A stretch of 64,000 nucleotides of DNA from Benzoatithermus flavus (GTDB taxonomy: Bacteria > Pseudomonadota > Alphaproteobacteria > Geminicoccales > Geminicoccaceae), in contig NZ_JBBLZC010000018.1 of the NCBI RefSeq assembly GCF_037908215.1, forward strand, positions 1 through 64,000, given 5' to 3'. The number at the start of each line of letters is the position of its first letter. The stretch's first letter is position 1. The position numbers and the translations under genes are program-made. The notes beneath the pieces are model-generated. The model was not told the origin of the DNA. It saw nothing but the letters and a program-made list of their open reading frames with translations, and ran no database searches. Below, piece after piece: positions 27,759 through 36,355 of the stretch.

Positions 27759-28303
27759 GACTCCGCCTCCGCCTCGTCCCCACCACCGGCCTCGACCGCC
27801 TCCGGCAGCACGATCCGGACGACCCCTTTCGCGAGGTCGACCGTGGGCACCACCGCGCGCGTGAACGGCACCAGCTCCTGCTTCCCGTCCGCGCCCGTGA
27901 TCTCGAGCACGTCGCCGGCACCGAAGTCGAACACGGCCGAGACCTCGCCGATCGGCCGGCCGCTCGCGTCCTCGGCCACGAGGCCGATCAGGTCCTCGTG
28001 GTAGAACTCGTCCTCCGCCGGCTCGGGCAGCTTCGATCGCGGCACGTAGAGGCGCATGCCGCGCAGCGCCAGGGCGGCATCGCGGTCGCCGATACCTTCG
28101 GCCATCGCGATCACGCCGCCGTTCGTGCGGCCGACGATGCGGATCTCGAACAGCCGGTTGCCTTGCTCGTCGTGCAAGGGGCCATAGGCCGCGACGTTCT
28201 CGGGCGCTTCCGTGAAGCAGCGCAGCTTCAGGGCGCCGCGCACGCCGTGCGCGGTTGCCACCTGCGCCACGCATACCATGGGCTCGCCCCTGCCACCGGC
28301 CAT
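27755..28303 (-). CDS. rimM: Ribosome maturation factor RimM
   Basis: 182 residues from ATG 28303 (MAGGRGEPMVCVAQVATAHG); an internal ATG at 28279 is an alternative. RimM binds S19 and helps mature the 30S head. The N-terminal domain has VATAHGVRGALKLRCFTEAP. The PRC-barrel domain has EDEFYHEDLIGLVAEDASG, IGEVSAVFDFGAGDVLEI and the late VPFTRAVVPTVDL. The tail is acidic. It lies between rpsP and trmD, overlapping trmD by three bases. Confidence 0.95.
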   Translation of the reverse strand: MAGGRGEPMVCVAQVATAHGVRGALKLRCFTEAPENVAAYGPLHDEQGNRLFEIRIVGRTNGGVIAMAEGIGDRDAALALRGMRLYVPRSKLPEPAEDEFYHEDLIGLVAEDASGRPIGEVSAVFDFGAGDVLEITGADGKQELVPFTRAVVPTVDLAKGVVRIVLPEAVEAGGGDEAEAES

Positions 28304-28325
28304 CGCCTGCCGTCCACCCGATGGC

Positions 28326-28658
28326 TCAGGCCGCGCTCTCGGTCTGCTGCTTTTTGGCCGCGATCTCGGCGGCACGTTTGCCGGTGCCGCGATGGCGCGT
28401 CGCACCCGGCAGGATGCCTGCCTTGTCGAGGAAGCGGGCGACGCGGTCGCTCACCTGCGCGCCCTGGCCCAGCCAGTAGCGCACGCGCTCCTCGTTGAGC
28501 ACGACGCGGTTCTCGGCCTCGCTCGGCAGGAGCGGGTTGTAGGTGCCGAGCTTCTCGAGGAAGCGGCCGTCGCGCGGGCTGCGGGAATCCGCGGCCACGA
28601 TCCGGTAGAAGGGACGCTTCTTGGCGCCGCCGCGCGCCAGACGAATACGAACCGCCAT
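28326..28658 (-). CDS. rpsP: 30S ribosomal protein S16
   Basis: 110 residues. MAVRIRLARGGAKKRPFYRI, VAADSRSPRDGRFLEKLGTY, LNEERVRYWLGQGAQVSDRV and FLDKAGILPG are canonical S16. It has a basic Lys/Gln tail of about 30 residues, common in alphaproteobacteria. It lies 55 bases after ffh and 22 bases before rimM, in one operon. Confidence 0.98.
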   Translation of the reverse strand: MAVRIRLARGGAKKRPFYRIVAADSRSPRDGRFLEKLGTYNPLLPSEAENRVVLNEERVRYWLGQGAQVSDRVARFLDKAGILPGATRHRGTGKRAAEIAAKKQQTESAA

Positions 28659-28713
28659 GACTGGTCCAATGCTCCTTTGATGTCGCTTCTTGCCGCTTCG
28701 CCGCGAAGGTGCC

Positions 28714-30066
28714 TCACCGCGGGAACAGGCCGGGCGGCAAGCCCCGGCCGAAAAGGTTCTGCAGGCCGCCCATCTTCTTCATCCGCTTCATCATGTCCTG
28801 CATCTGCCGGTGCTGCTTCAGCAGGCGGTTGACGTCCTGCACCGTGGTACCGGAGCCGGCAGCGATGCGGCGCTTCCTGGAGGCGTTGATGAGGTCGGCG
28901 TTGCGGCGCTCGGCCGGCGTCATCGAATCGATGATGGCGCACTGGCGCACGAGCAGCTTCTCGTCGATGTTGGCTTCCTCGAGCTGCTTTTGCACCTTCT
29001 GGATGCCGGGCAGCTTGCCGAGGATGCCCTTCATGCCGCCCATCTTGCGCATCTGCTGGAGCTGGGTGCGCAGGTCGGAAAGGTCGAAGCTGCCCTTGGC
29101 GAGTTTCTTCGCGAGCTTTTCGGCCTCGTCCCGGTCGACGACCTCGGCCGCCTTCTCGACCAGGGAGACGACGTCGCCCATGTCGAGGATGCGGGACGCG
29201 ATCCGCTCGGGGTGGAAGGGCTCGAGCGCGTCGAGCTTCTCGCCCGTGCCGACGAGCTTGATCGGCTGGCCGGTGACGTGGCGCATGCTGAGCGCGGCAC
29301 CGCCACGGGCGTCGCCGTCCATGCGGGTGAGGACGATGCCGGTGATGCCGATCCGCTCGTGGAAGATCCGCGCGGTGTTGACGGCATCCTGGCCGGTGAG
29401 CGCGTCGGCGACGAGGAGGGTCTCGCTGGGCCTGGCGAGATCGCGGACGGCCGCGAGCTCCTCCATCAGCGCGTCGTCGATGGAGAGGCGGCCGGCGGTG
29501 TCGAGGATCAGGACGTCGTAGCCCTCGCGGCGCGCGGTATCGAGCGCGCGCCGCGTGATGTCGAGGGCGCCCTGGCCGGGGATGATCGGCAGGCTCGCGA
29601 CCTCGCTCTGCCTCGCCAGCACCTCGAGCTGGGTCTGGGCTGCCGGCCGCTGCGTGTCGAGCGAGGCGAGGAGAACCTTCCTGCGCTCCCTCGAGCGCAG
29701 GCGCCGGGCGAGCTTGGCGCTGGTCGTGGTCTTGCCCGAGCCCTGCAGGCCCGCCATCAGCACGACCGCGGGCGGACTGCCCAGCCTGAGCTCGCTCGAT
29801 TCGCTGCCGAGGATGGCGACGAGCTCGTCGTGGACGATCTTCACCACCATCTGGCCGGGGGTGATGCTCTTGATCACCTCCTGGCCGACGGCGCGCTCGC
29901 GCACCTTCGCCACGAAGTCCTTGACCACGGGCAGCGCCACGTCGGCCTCGAGGAGAGCTATGCGGATCTCCCGCATCGCCTCGGCGACGTCGGATTCGCT
30001 CAGGGCGCCACGCCGCTTGAGGCGGTCGAAGACACCGGTGAGGCGGGTGGTCAGGCTCTCGAACAT
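28714..30066 (-). CDS. ffh: Signal recognition particle GTPase
   Basis: 450 residues. Ffh with 4.5S RNA targets nascent inner-membrane proteins to the FtsY receptor. The N domain (MFESLTTRLTGVFDRLKRRG) is followed by the GTPase domain, with P-loop VLMAGLQGSGKTTTSAKLAR, SLDTQRPAAQTQL, ILDTAGRLSIDD and LTRMDGDARGGAAL. The Met-rich M domain contains QQMRKMGGMKGILGKLPG, ADLINASRKRRIAAGSG and QMQDMMKRMKKMGG. ftsY is encoded rightward about 4.3 kb away. No 4.5S RNA gene was recognised. Confidence 0.98.
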   Translation of the reverse strand: MFESLTTRLTGVFDRLKRRGALSESDVAEAMREIRIALLEADVALPVVKDFVAKVRERAVGQEVIKSITPGQMVVKIVHDELVAILGSESSELRLGSPPAVVLMAGLQGSGKTTTSAKLARRLRSRERRKVLLASLDTQRPAAQTQLEVLARQSEVASLPIIPGQGALDITRRALDTARREGYDVLILDTAGRLSIDDALMEELAAVRDLARPSETLLVADALTGQDAVNTARIFHERIGITGIVLTRMDGDARGGAALSMRHVTGQPIKLVGTGEKLDALEPFHPERIASRILDMGDVVSLVEKAAEVVDRDEAEKLAKKLAKGSFDLSDLRTQLQQMRKMGGMKGILGKLPGIQKVQKQLEEANIDEKLLVRQCAIIDSMTPAERRNADLINASRKRRIAAGSGTTVQDVNRLLKQHRQMQDMMKRMKKMGGLQNLFGRGLPPGLFPR

Positions 30067-30222
30067 GAACGCTCAAACGCGCGCTTGACACCGCCGCCTG
30101 TTCGGAGGTGCCGGGCGCGCTCCATCTCCTGGCCTTGACGTAAGGCGCCGCGGTGGCGACGCAAGCCCGAAGCTTCTGAAGCGGTGGCCTGCGAAAGTCA
30201 AGTCCGGCGCGCGTTCTCGGAG

Positions 30223-30774
30223 CTACAGCCCCAGCGGCTCGTAGATCTCGTCGAGCGGGATCGGCGAGCCCGTGACGCGCAGCGGCAGCTCCGCCGAACC
30301 GATATGGTCCTTGATCGACCAGTTGTCACCCACGCGCTGCCACAGCTCGCACCAACGCTGGTCGAAGCGCACCAAGAGAATCTCGTCCACGCTCGGGATC
30401 GAGCGGTAGAAGGCGAGCTTGCCGGTCAGGTCGTGCTTCTGGGTGGAGCGGGAGAGGATCTCGACCACCAGCCGCGGCTCCTCGACCCAGTGCTCCCGGC
30501 TGGGTGTGCAGGACACGGCGAGGTCGGGGACACGGTAGTTGAGATTGTCGCCGGGGAGCACGGCACTGCCGGCGGCATAGACGCCGCAGCCACGGGGAAG
30601 GCGACGCTCGAGCGCCACCCCGATGACGGCCACCAGGCGCGCGTGCGGCGCCATGGGTGGGTTCATCGCCACGAGCTCGCCGTTCACCAGCTCGTAGCGT
30701 GTGTCGCTGCCGTCGTCCCACCGCAAGAACTCGGCCAGGGTCATCGATTCGGTCTGCTGCACCGGCTTGCCCAT
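30223..30774 (-). CDS. Uma2 family (DUF820) restriction-endonuclease-like protein
   Basis: 183 residues. MTLAEFLRWDDGSDTRYELV, VNGELVAMNPPMAPHARLVA, YRVPDLAVSC and EEPRLVVEILSRSTQKHD give the Uma2 pattern. The PD-(D/E)XK-like core uses Glu (RYELVNGE), Asp (VPDLAV) and E-x-L (VEIL), followed by K/D residues. Uma2 proteins abound in cyanobacteria and some proteobacteria. Their function is unknown; a nuclease or transposon-derived role is inferred from fold. It lies between ffh and the second GH26-like gene, with separate promoters likely. Confidence 0.9.
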   Translation of the reverse strand: MGKPVQQTESMTLAEFLRWDDGSDTRYELVNGELVAMNPPMAPHARLVAVIGVALERRLPRGCGVYAAGSAVLPGDNLNYRVPDLAVSCTPSREHWVEEPRLVVEILSRSTQKHDLTGKLAFYRSIPSVDEILLVRFDQRWCELWQRVGDNWSIKDHIGSAELPLRVTGSPIPLDEIYEPLGL

Positions 30775-31080
30775 CGCGACCTCGCTCTCCTGTCGGCAGC
30801 GAGCTTAGCGCAGCGCCGCGATCGCGGCACGCCCCTCCGTGGCCGCCTCCACGAGGTGCTGCCGCTGCGACTCGGGCGCGCACCTGTGGCAGAGATGCTC
30901 GCGCAAAACTTGGGAAAGAACGGATCTGCAACAAAGAGTGTGGCAGATTCAAGTCACCTTTTGGTTGATAAAACTATCCCATTCACCGGCATGACGCGAT
31001 AAAAATGACCCAACCGCCGCGACGATGCGGGGCGGCGGGAGGAAACGTCCAAGCAAGAACGTCACTGCGGGAAAGAAACA
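30775..31080. promoter_or_regulatory. Divergent intergenic region before GH26 copy B
   Basis: 306 bases between two divergent genes. The right half is strikingly A+T-rich for this genome (about 30900-31010, with ttggttgataaaactatccc at 30961-30980). It probably contains the promoter of the rightward glycosidase. A GGGAAAG Shine-Dalgarno-like site precedes its ATG. I could not fix the -35/-10 boxes. Confidence 0.4.
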
Positions 31081-32169
31081 ATGGCGATCACCCCCTCGGG
31101 CAAGCCGCAGCGCTCGTGGCGCGCTCTGGCTTCCGGTCTCGTCTCCGTCCTGGCGCTCGCCGGCACCGCCGCGCTCGCTGCCGAAGGAGATCCCGACCAG
31201 GGGCTCCGGCCGGCGGCAGCCGGTCCGCAGGCGGAGGCCGCCGCGGTCACGAAGGCCGTCTGGGGCGGCCTGCGCTCGGGCCTGCCATGGGCGTCGGGTG
31301 CTTCCAGCGGCGCTTTCCTCCTCGAGAGCCTGCGCGGCCGGCCGCTCGACGTCGGTACGACCTACACCAACCGCAGAGGAAGCTGGGCGGACATGGTCCA
31401 GAGCGCCGGCAACATCAAGACGGTGACGCGCTACGGCCTGCCGGTGATCGGCATGGGGCTGTTCCCGGACGCCTATCGCGGTCAGCACGCCCAGTGCGCC
31501 GGCGGCGCCTTCGACGGCTACATGCGGCAGATCGGCGCGAAGCTGGTCGCGAGCGGCGGCGCTCGCGCCGTGATCCGGCTGGGCTGGGAATTCAACTTCG
31601 TCAACAAGTATTCCTGGGCCGTCACCGGCACGGACGCGATCTCGGCAGGCAACTGGAAGAACTGCTTCCGCCGCTGGGTGCAGAACCTGCGCACCACCCC
31701 CGGCCAGGCCTTCACCATCGTCTGGAACGCCGCCACCGAGGGTACCCATCCCGATGTCGACATGCTCTATCCGGGCAGCGAGTACGTCGACGTGATCGGG
31801 ACGCAGTATTACGATCGTTGTCCGCCCGCGACGACCGAGGCGCTCTGGCAGGCGCGCTACAACAAGCGAACCAGGTCCGGCGCCCCTGCCGGGCTCGGCA
31901 CCTGGCTCGCCTACGCCAAGGCCAAAGGCAAGCGGCTCGCGATTCCGGAGTGGGGCATCGGCGGGCCCAGGAACGCCTGCCCCAGGCCCGGTATCGACAA
32001 TCCGTTCTTCATCCGCAAGATGGCCGAGTTCTTGCGCGCCAACGCCGCCTCGATCGCGTTCGAGGCCTACTTCAACGGTGACGGCACGCCCGGTGTTCCC
32101 GGCTCGCACAAGCTGTCGCCCGCGACCTACAACCCGCAGTCCTCGGCGGTGTACCGGTCGCTGTGGTGA
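31081..32169 (+). CDS. Secreted GH26-like glycoside hydrolase (copy B)
   Basis: 362 residues with a signal peptide (hydrophobic ASGLVSVLALAGTAALAAEG, likely cleavage at ALA). It shares with copy A (8986-10014) the two catalytic-looking motifs: AVIRLGWEFNFVNKYSW (Glu170) and KRLAIPEWGIGGPRNA (Glu290), 120 residues apart. Other shared features include a CFRRWVQNLR helix near residues 195-204 and FEAYFNGDGTP near the C-terminus. GH26 enzymes cleave beta-mannans and some beta-1,3/1,4-glucans. Substrate is not predictable here. It is rightward, upstream of dapF by 67 bases, and A+T-rich upstream DNA suggests its own promoter. Confidence 0.78.
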   Translation: MAITPSGKPQRSWRALASGLVSVLALAGTAALAAEGDPDQGLRPAAAGPQAEAAAVTKAVWGGLRSGLPWASGASSGAFLLESLRGRPLDVGTTYTNRRGSWADMVQSAGNIKTVTRYGLPVIGMGLFPDAYRGQHAQCAGGAFDGYMRQIGAKLVASGGARAVIRLGWEFNFVNKYSWAVTGTDAISAGNWKNCFRRWVQNLRTTPGQAFTIVWNAATEGTHPDVDMLYPGSEYVDVIGTQYYDRCPPATTEALWQARYNKRTRSGAPAGLGTWLAYAKAKGKRLAIPEWGIGGPRNACPRPGIDNPFFIRKMAEFLRANAASIAFEAYFNGDGTPGVPGSHKLSPATYNPQSSAVYRSLW

Positions 32170-32236
32170 GCCGGTGCCGGCTCCGGACGGCACGGCCCGG
32201 TTGCGCTGCGCCTTCGGGCCGTCTATCCGGAGCGGC

Positions 32237-33076
32237 ATGTCACCCATTGCCTTCCTCAAGATGCACGGCTGCGGCAACGACTTTGTCGTGCTGGACGCGC
32301 GAAGAGCGCCGCTCGCCCTGACCCCGGCACAGGTGCGACGGATCGCGGACCGGCACCGGGGGGTCGGCTGCGACCAGCTCGTCCTGCTCGAGCCCGCGGC
32401 CGATGCCGACGTCCGGCTGCGCTTTCTCAACAGCGACGGCAGCGAGTCGGGTGCCTGCGGCAACGGCACGCGTTGCGCCGCGCGCCTTCTGTTCGAGGAG
32501 GGAGCGCAGGGGCCGCTCTCGATCGTCGTGGGCGAGCGGCGCCTGGTCGCGGAGCGGCTCGCGGACGGCCGGATCGCGGTCGCGATGGGCGAGCCGCGCT
32601 TCGACTGGCGGCAGATCCCGCTGGCCGAGCCCTGCGACACGAAAGCCCTGCCGATCGCGGTCGAGGGCCTGCCGCGGCCGGTCGCCGTGAGCATGGGCAA
32701 CCCGCATGCGGTGTTTTTCGTGCGCGATCTCGCCAGCCTCGACGTGCCGCGGCTGGGCGCCCTGCTCGAACGCCATCCGCTCTTCCCGGAGCGGGCCAAT
32801 ATCGGCTTCGCGCAAGCGCTCGCGCCCGGCCGGTTCCGGCTCAGGGTGTTCGAGCGCGGAGCCGGGCTCACGCTCGCCTGCGGCAGCGGAGCGTGCGCCG
32901 CGATGGTGGCGGCACGCCGGCTCGGGCTTGCGGGCGACACGGCCGAACTCATCTTGGATGGTGGCACGCTCGAGATCCGCTGGCCGGGCAACGGGTCCGT
33001 CGTCATGATCGGACCGGCCGCGCAGGTCTTCTCGGGCACGCTCGACCCAGAGCTTCTGAACGATGGCGCAGACTGA
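32237..33076 (+). CDS. dapF: Diaminopimelate epimerase
   Basis: 279 residues. DapF interconverts LL- and meso-diaminopimelate for lysine and peptidoglycan. FLKMHGCGNDFVVLDARR, NSDGSESGACGNGTRCAARL with catalytic Cys74, VSMGNPHAVFFV and TLACGSGACAAMVAARRLG with the second catalytic Cys215 show both halves of the pseudo-symmetric active site. A longer frame overlaps the glycosidase end; the ATG at 32237 gives the conserved start. It overlaps mtaB by 14 bases, the usual alphaproteobacterial dapF-mtaB-ftsY order. Confidence 0.97.
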   Translation: MSPIAFLKMHGCGNDFVVLDARRAPLALTPAQVRRIADRHRGVGCDQLVLLEPAADADVRLRFLNSDGSESGACGNGTRCAARLLFEEGAQGPLSIVVGERRLVAERLADGRIAVAMGEPRFDWRQIPLAEPCDTKALPIAVEGLPRPVAVSMGNPHAVFFVRDLASLDVPRLGALLERHPLFPERANIGFAQALAPGRFRLRVFERGAGLTLACGSGACAAMVAARRLGLAGDTAELILDGGTLEIRWPGNGSVVMIGPAAQVFSGTLDPELLNDGAD

Positions 33077-34340
33077 CGAGATCGAGGTCATCACCTTCGG
33101 CTGTCGGCTCAACACCTTCGAATCGGAGGTGATCCGGCGCCACGCGGGAGCCGCGGCGCTGAAGGATGCCGTGATCGTCCACACTTGCGCCGTCACGGCC
33201 GAGGCCGAGCGGCAGGCACGCCAGACCATCCGCCGGCTGCGTCGCGAGCGGCCTTCGGCCCGGATCATCGTCACGGGCTGCAGCGTGCAGGTGAGCTCGG
33301 GCGCCTACGCCGCCATGGCAGAGGTCGACCATGTCGTCGGCAACGCCGAGAAGCTCAAGCCCGAGACCTGGCGGGAGCTCGCGAGCGCGACCGACACGGC
33401 CCCGCGGATCCGGGTCGGCGACATCATGACGGTGGGCGAGACCGCGCACCATCTCGTGGACGGGCTGGATGGCCGCACCCGCGCCTTCCTGCAGGTGCAG
33501 CAGGGCTGCGATCACCGCTGCACCTTCTGCATCATCCCTTACGGTCGAGGGCCGAGCCGGAGCGTGCCCCTGCCCGTGATCGCCGAGCAGGCGCGGACCC
33601 TGGTCGCGGCCGGCTACCGCGAGATCGTGGTGACGGGGGTGGACATCACCTCCTACGGCAAGGACTTGCCGGGACAGCCGACGCTGGGTGCCATGCTGAA
33701 GGGCCTGCTCGAGGAGGTGCCGGAGCTCTCGAGGCTGCGCCTGTCCTCGATCGATCCGGCCGAGATCGATGACGACCTTCGCGACCTCGTGGCCGAGGAG
33801 CCGCGGCTCATGCCGCACCTGCATCTTTCCGTGCAGGCCGGTGACGATCTCGTCCTGAAGCGCATGAAGCGACGCCATCTGCGCCGGCACGTGCTCGAGG
33901 TCACGGCCGATTTGCGGCGCCTGCGGCCCGACATCGTGTTCGGCGCCGACCTGATCGCGGGCTTTCCGACCGAGGACGAGGCGATGTTCCGGAACACGCT
34001 CGACCTCGTCGACGAGGCCGGGCTCACCTTCCTCCACGTCTTTCCCTATTCGGCGCGGGTCGGCACGCCCGCCGCGCGCATGCCGCAGGTGCCGAAGGAA
34101 GTGCGTAAACAGCGGGCGGCGCGGCTGCGCGAGAAGGGAGAGGCGGCGCTCGACCGATTTCTGCGCGCCCAGCTCGGGCAGCGGCGCCGGGCGCTCATGG
34201 AGCGCCACGATACCGGCCACACCGATCATTTCGCGCCGGTGCGCCTCGCCGCCGGCAGCCCCCCCCTGCCCGCCGGCACCATCGCGGAGCTGACGCTCGA
34301 GGCCGTGGCCGATGGGGTCCTGCTCGGCCGGCCGGCTTAG
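33063..34340 (+). CDS. mtaB: tRNA (t6A37) methylthiotransferase MtaB
   Basis: 425 residues, radical SAM. MtaB makes ms2t6A37. The N-terminal UPF0004 domain has its three cluster cysteines (Cys14 in VITFGCRLNTFE, Cys42 in VHTCAVT, Cys73 in VTGCSVQ). The radical SAM cluster is GCDHRCTFCIIPYGRG (Cys149, 153, 156). LHLSVQAGDDLVLKRMKRRH, GADLIAGFPTEDE and the C-terminal TRAM-like region follow. It is translationally coupled to dapF by overlap and lies 45 bases before ftsY. Confidence 0.96.
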   Translation: MAQTDEIEVITFGCRLNTFESEVIRRHAGAAALKDAVIVHTCAVTAEAERQARQTIRRLRRERPSARIIVTGCSVQVSSGAYAAMAEVDHVVGNAEKLKPETWRELASATDTAPRIRVGDIMTVGETAHHLVDGLDGRTRAFLQVQQGCDHRCTFCIIPYGRGPSRSVPLPVIAEQARTLVAAGYREIVVTGVDITSYGKDLPGQPTLGAMLKGLLEEVPELSRLRLSSIDPAEIDDDLRDLVAEEPRLMPHLHLSVQAGDDLVLKRMKRRHLRRHVLEVTADLRRLRPDIVFGADLIAGFPTEDEAMFRNTLDLVDEAGLTFLHVFPYSARVGTPAARMPQVPKEVRKQRAARLREKGEAALDRFLRAQLGQRRRALMERHDTGHTDHFAPVRLAAGSPPLPAGTIAELTLEAVADGVLLGRPA

Positions 34341-34385
34341 GCCGGGGTTGCTTTCGCCGAATACTTCCTGTCTATTCCGCGGCAA

Positions 34386-35333
34386 ATGATCGGCACCGGG
34401 AAACAAGGCTGGTTCAGCCGGCTCAAGGCCGGCCTGTCGCGCTCCTCGAGCAGCCTCAAGGAGCAGATCGCGCACGTCGTCGCGCGCAAGAAGCTCGACG
34501 CCGAGACGCTGGAGGAGCTCGAGGAGGCCCTGATCATGGCCGACCTCGGGGTCGACACCGCCGCCGTCCTGGTCAAGGCCGTGGCCAAGGACCGGTTCGG
34601 CAAGGAGGTGACCGACACCGAGGTCCGCGAAGCCCTCGCCGCGGCGATCGCGAAGGAGCTCGAGCCCGTGGCCGAGGCTCTGCCGCATCGCGCCCGCTTC
34701 AAGCCGCAGGTGGTGCTGGTGTGCGGCGTGAACGGCACCGGCAAGACCACGACCATCGGCAAGCTCGCGAACCAGGCCGTGTCCGCCGGGCTCAAGGTGG
34801 TGCTCGCCGCCTGCGACACGTTCCGCGCGGCGGCGGTCGAGCAGCTCCAGATCTGGGGCCAGCGGAACGGTGTTCCCGTCATCCGCGGCAAGGAGGGGGC
34901 GGATCCCGCCGGCCTCGCCTACGACGCGCTCGAGCAGGCGCGGGCGCAGGGTGCGGATCTCCTCATGATCGACACGGCCGGGCGCCTGCACAACAAGCAG
35001 GCGCTCATGGACGAGCTCAGGAAGATCATCCGGGTGCTGAAGAAGCTCGATCCCGAAGCACCGCACGACGTCGTCCTCGTGCTCGATGCCACCACGGGCC
35101 AAAACGCGCACAACCAGGTCGAGATCTTCAAGAGCATGGTCGACGTCACCGGGCTCATCGTGACCAAGCTCGACGGCACCGCGAAGGGCGGGGTGGTGGT
35201 GGCGCTCGCCCGCCGTTTCGGCTTGCCGATCCATGCGATCGGCGTCGGTGAGAGGATCGACGATCTGCGCTCGTTCGAGGCTACCGCGTTCGCGCGAGCG
35301 CTACTCGGGCTCGAATCGCACAAGCAGGCCTGA
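34386..35333 (+). CDS. ftsY: Signal recognition particle receptor FtsY
   Basis: 315 residues. It lacks the long acidic A domain of E. coli FtsY, as is usual in alphaproteobacteria. The basic amphipathic start MIGTGKQGWFSRLKAGLSRS probably binds lipid. The N domain (LEELEEALIMADLGVDTAA) and the G domain with VLVCGVNGTGKTTTIGKLAN, ACDTFRAAAVEQLQIWG, MIDTAGRLHNKQAL and TKLDGTAKGGVVVALARR are standard. It partners with Ffh encoded at 28714-30066. No good Shine-Dalgarno site precedes the ATG. Confidence 0.97.
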   Translation: MIGTGKQGWFSRLKAGLSRSSSSLKEQIAHVVARKKLDAETLEELEEALIMADLGVDTAAVLVKAVAKDRFGKEVTDTEVREALAAAIAKELEPVAEALPHRARFKPQVVLVCGVNGTGKTTTIGKLANQAVSAGLKVVLAACDTFRAAAVEQLQIWGQRNGVPVIRGKEGADPAGLAYDALEQARAQGADLLMIDTAGRLHNKQALMDELRKIIRVLKKLDPEAPHDVVLVLDATTGQNAHNQVEIFKSMVDVTGLIVTKLDGTAKGGVVVALARRFGLPIHAIGVGERIDDLRSFEATAFARALLGLESHKQA

Positions 35334-35369
35334 GTCCGACCCCAACGAGCTGCGTCAGAGGCTAGCCGG

Positions 35370-35903
35370 ATGTCACGCAACATCATCGAGACCGTGCTGG
35401 GCGCCGTCGTGCTCCTGGTGGCAGCCGGCTTCCTGTTCTGGGCCTACGGGCGCAGCGACGCCGGCGATCCGGGCGGCTACACGCTTCGGGCCAAGTTCGA
35501 GCGGATCGACGGGCTCGAGGTCGGCGGCGACGTCAGGATCTCGGGCATCAAGGTCGGACGCGTGCTGAGCGAGCGGCTCGACCCGCAGAGCTTCCGCGCG
35601 GAAGTCACTTTCAGCGTCAAGAAGGGGATCGAGGTTCCCGCCGACAGCTCGGCCGCGATCGTGAGCAGCGGGCTTTTGGGTGGCAAGTATCTCTCGCTGG
35701 TGCCAGGCGGCGACGAGCGCGTCCTGAAGGACGGCGAGGAGGTAACCCTCACCCAGTCCGCGGTCAATCTCGAGGACCTGATCGGGCGCTACATCTTCAG
35801 CCAGGGCCAGGGGGCCGCCGCCCAGCAGAGCGGGCAGGGGACGCCGCCGGGACAGGGCGGGGCCACCGCGGCACCCGCGGCCCCGGGCGGATCGCCCCGG
35901 TGA
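35370..35903 (+). CDS. mlaD: MlaD-family outer-membrane lipid-transport protein
   Basis: 177 residues. One N-terminal anchor (VLGAVVLLVAAGFLFWAYGR) is followed by a periplasmic MCE/MlaD domain with GYTLRAKFERIDGLEVGGDV, VRISGIKVGRV, VPADSSAAIVSSGLLGGKYL and VPGGDERVLKDGEEV. The tail is Gln/Gly/Pro/Ala-rich. MlaD forms a hexameric ring with MlaE and MlaF and moves phospholipids. Those partners are absent here, but a MlaC-like protein is at 49138-49782. The stop overlaps the next start as GTGA. Confidence 0.93.
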   Translation: MSRNIIETVLGAVVLLVAAGFLFWAYGRSDAGDPGGYTLRAKFERIDGLEVGGDVRISGIKVGRVLSERLDPQSFRAEVTFSVKKGIEVPADSSAAIVSSGLLGGKYLSLVPGGDERVLKDGEEVTLTQSAVNLEDLIGRYIFSQGQGAAAQQSGQGTPPGQGGATAAPAAPGGSPR

Positions 35904-36355
35904 GCCGCCGTGCCGGAGCGATGGCGGCGCTGGCCGGGATCGTGCTCGCGAGCCTGCCGGTGCGGGCCGACGGTCCGATCCTGCCGCACCGGATGGCGGT
36001 GCTGCAGGGGCTCGACAAGATCACCGCACGGACCACGGTGATCCGGGCGAGGGTCGACGAGGAGGTCGCCTTCGGCACGCTGCGCATCAAGGCTCGCGCC
36101 TGCCTCACCACGCCGCCGACCGAGCCGCCCGAGAGCGCTGCTTTCCTGGAGATCCGGGCGGTGGAGCCGGACGGCTCGCTCGAGCCCGCCTTCTCGGGCT
36201 GGATGTTCGCTTCCAGCCCCTCGATCTCCGCCCTCGAGCATCCGGTCTACGACGTCTGGGTGATCGAGTGCGCGGAGCCCTTGGAGCCGCCCCCGGAAGC
36301 AGCGCCCGAGCGCGGCTCCGTCCCGCCGCCCACGAGCGACGGCCAGAACGGGTAG
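35900..36355 (+). CDS. DUF2155 family periplasmic protein
   Basis: 151 residues from a GTG overlapping the mlaD stop. A signal peptide (AMAALAGIVLASLPVRADG) is followed by MAVLQGLDKITARTTVIRAR, VAFGTLRIKARACLTTPPTE, the GWMFASSPSISALEHPVYDV motif and VWVIEC, the pattern of DUF2155. This family is found next to mlaD, aat and accBC in alphaproteobacteria. Older annotations call it cellulase-like, without support. Function is unknown. Its Pro/Ser-rich tail overlaps the 3-prime end of the convergent aat gene by 109 bases. Confidence 0.88.
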   Translation: MSRRAGAMAALAGIVLASLPVRADGPILPHRMAVLQGLDKITARTTVIRARVDEEVAFGTLRIKARACLTTPPTEPPESAAFLEIRAVEPDGSLEPAFSGWMFASSPSISALEHPVYDVWVIECAEPLEPPPEAAPERGSVPPPTSDGQNG

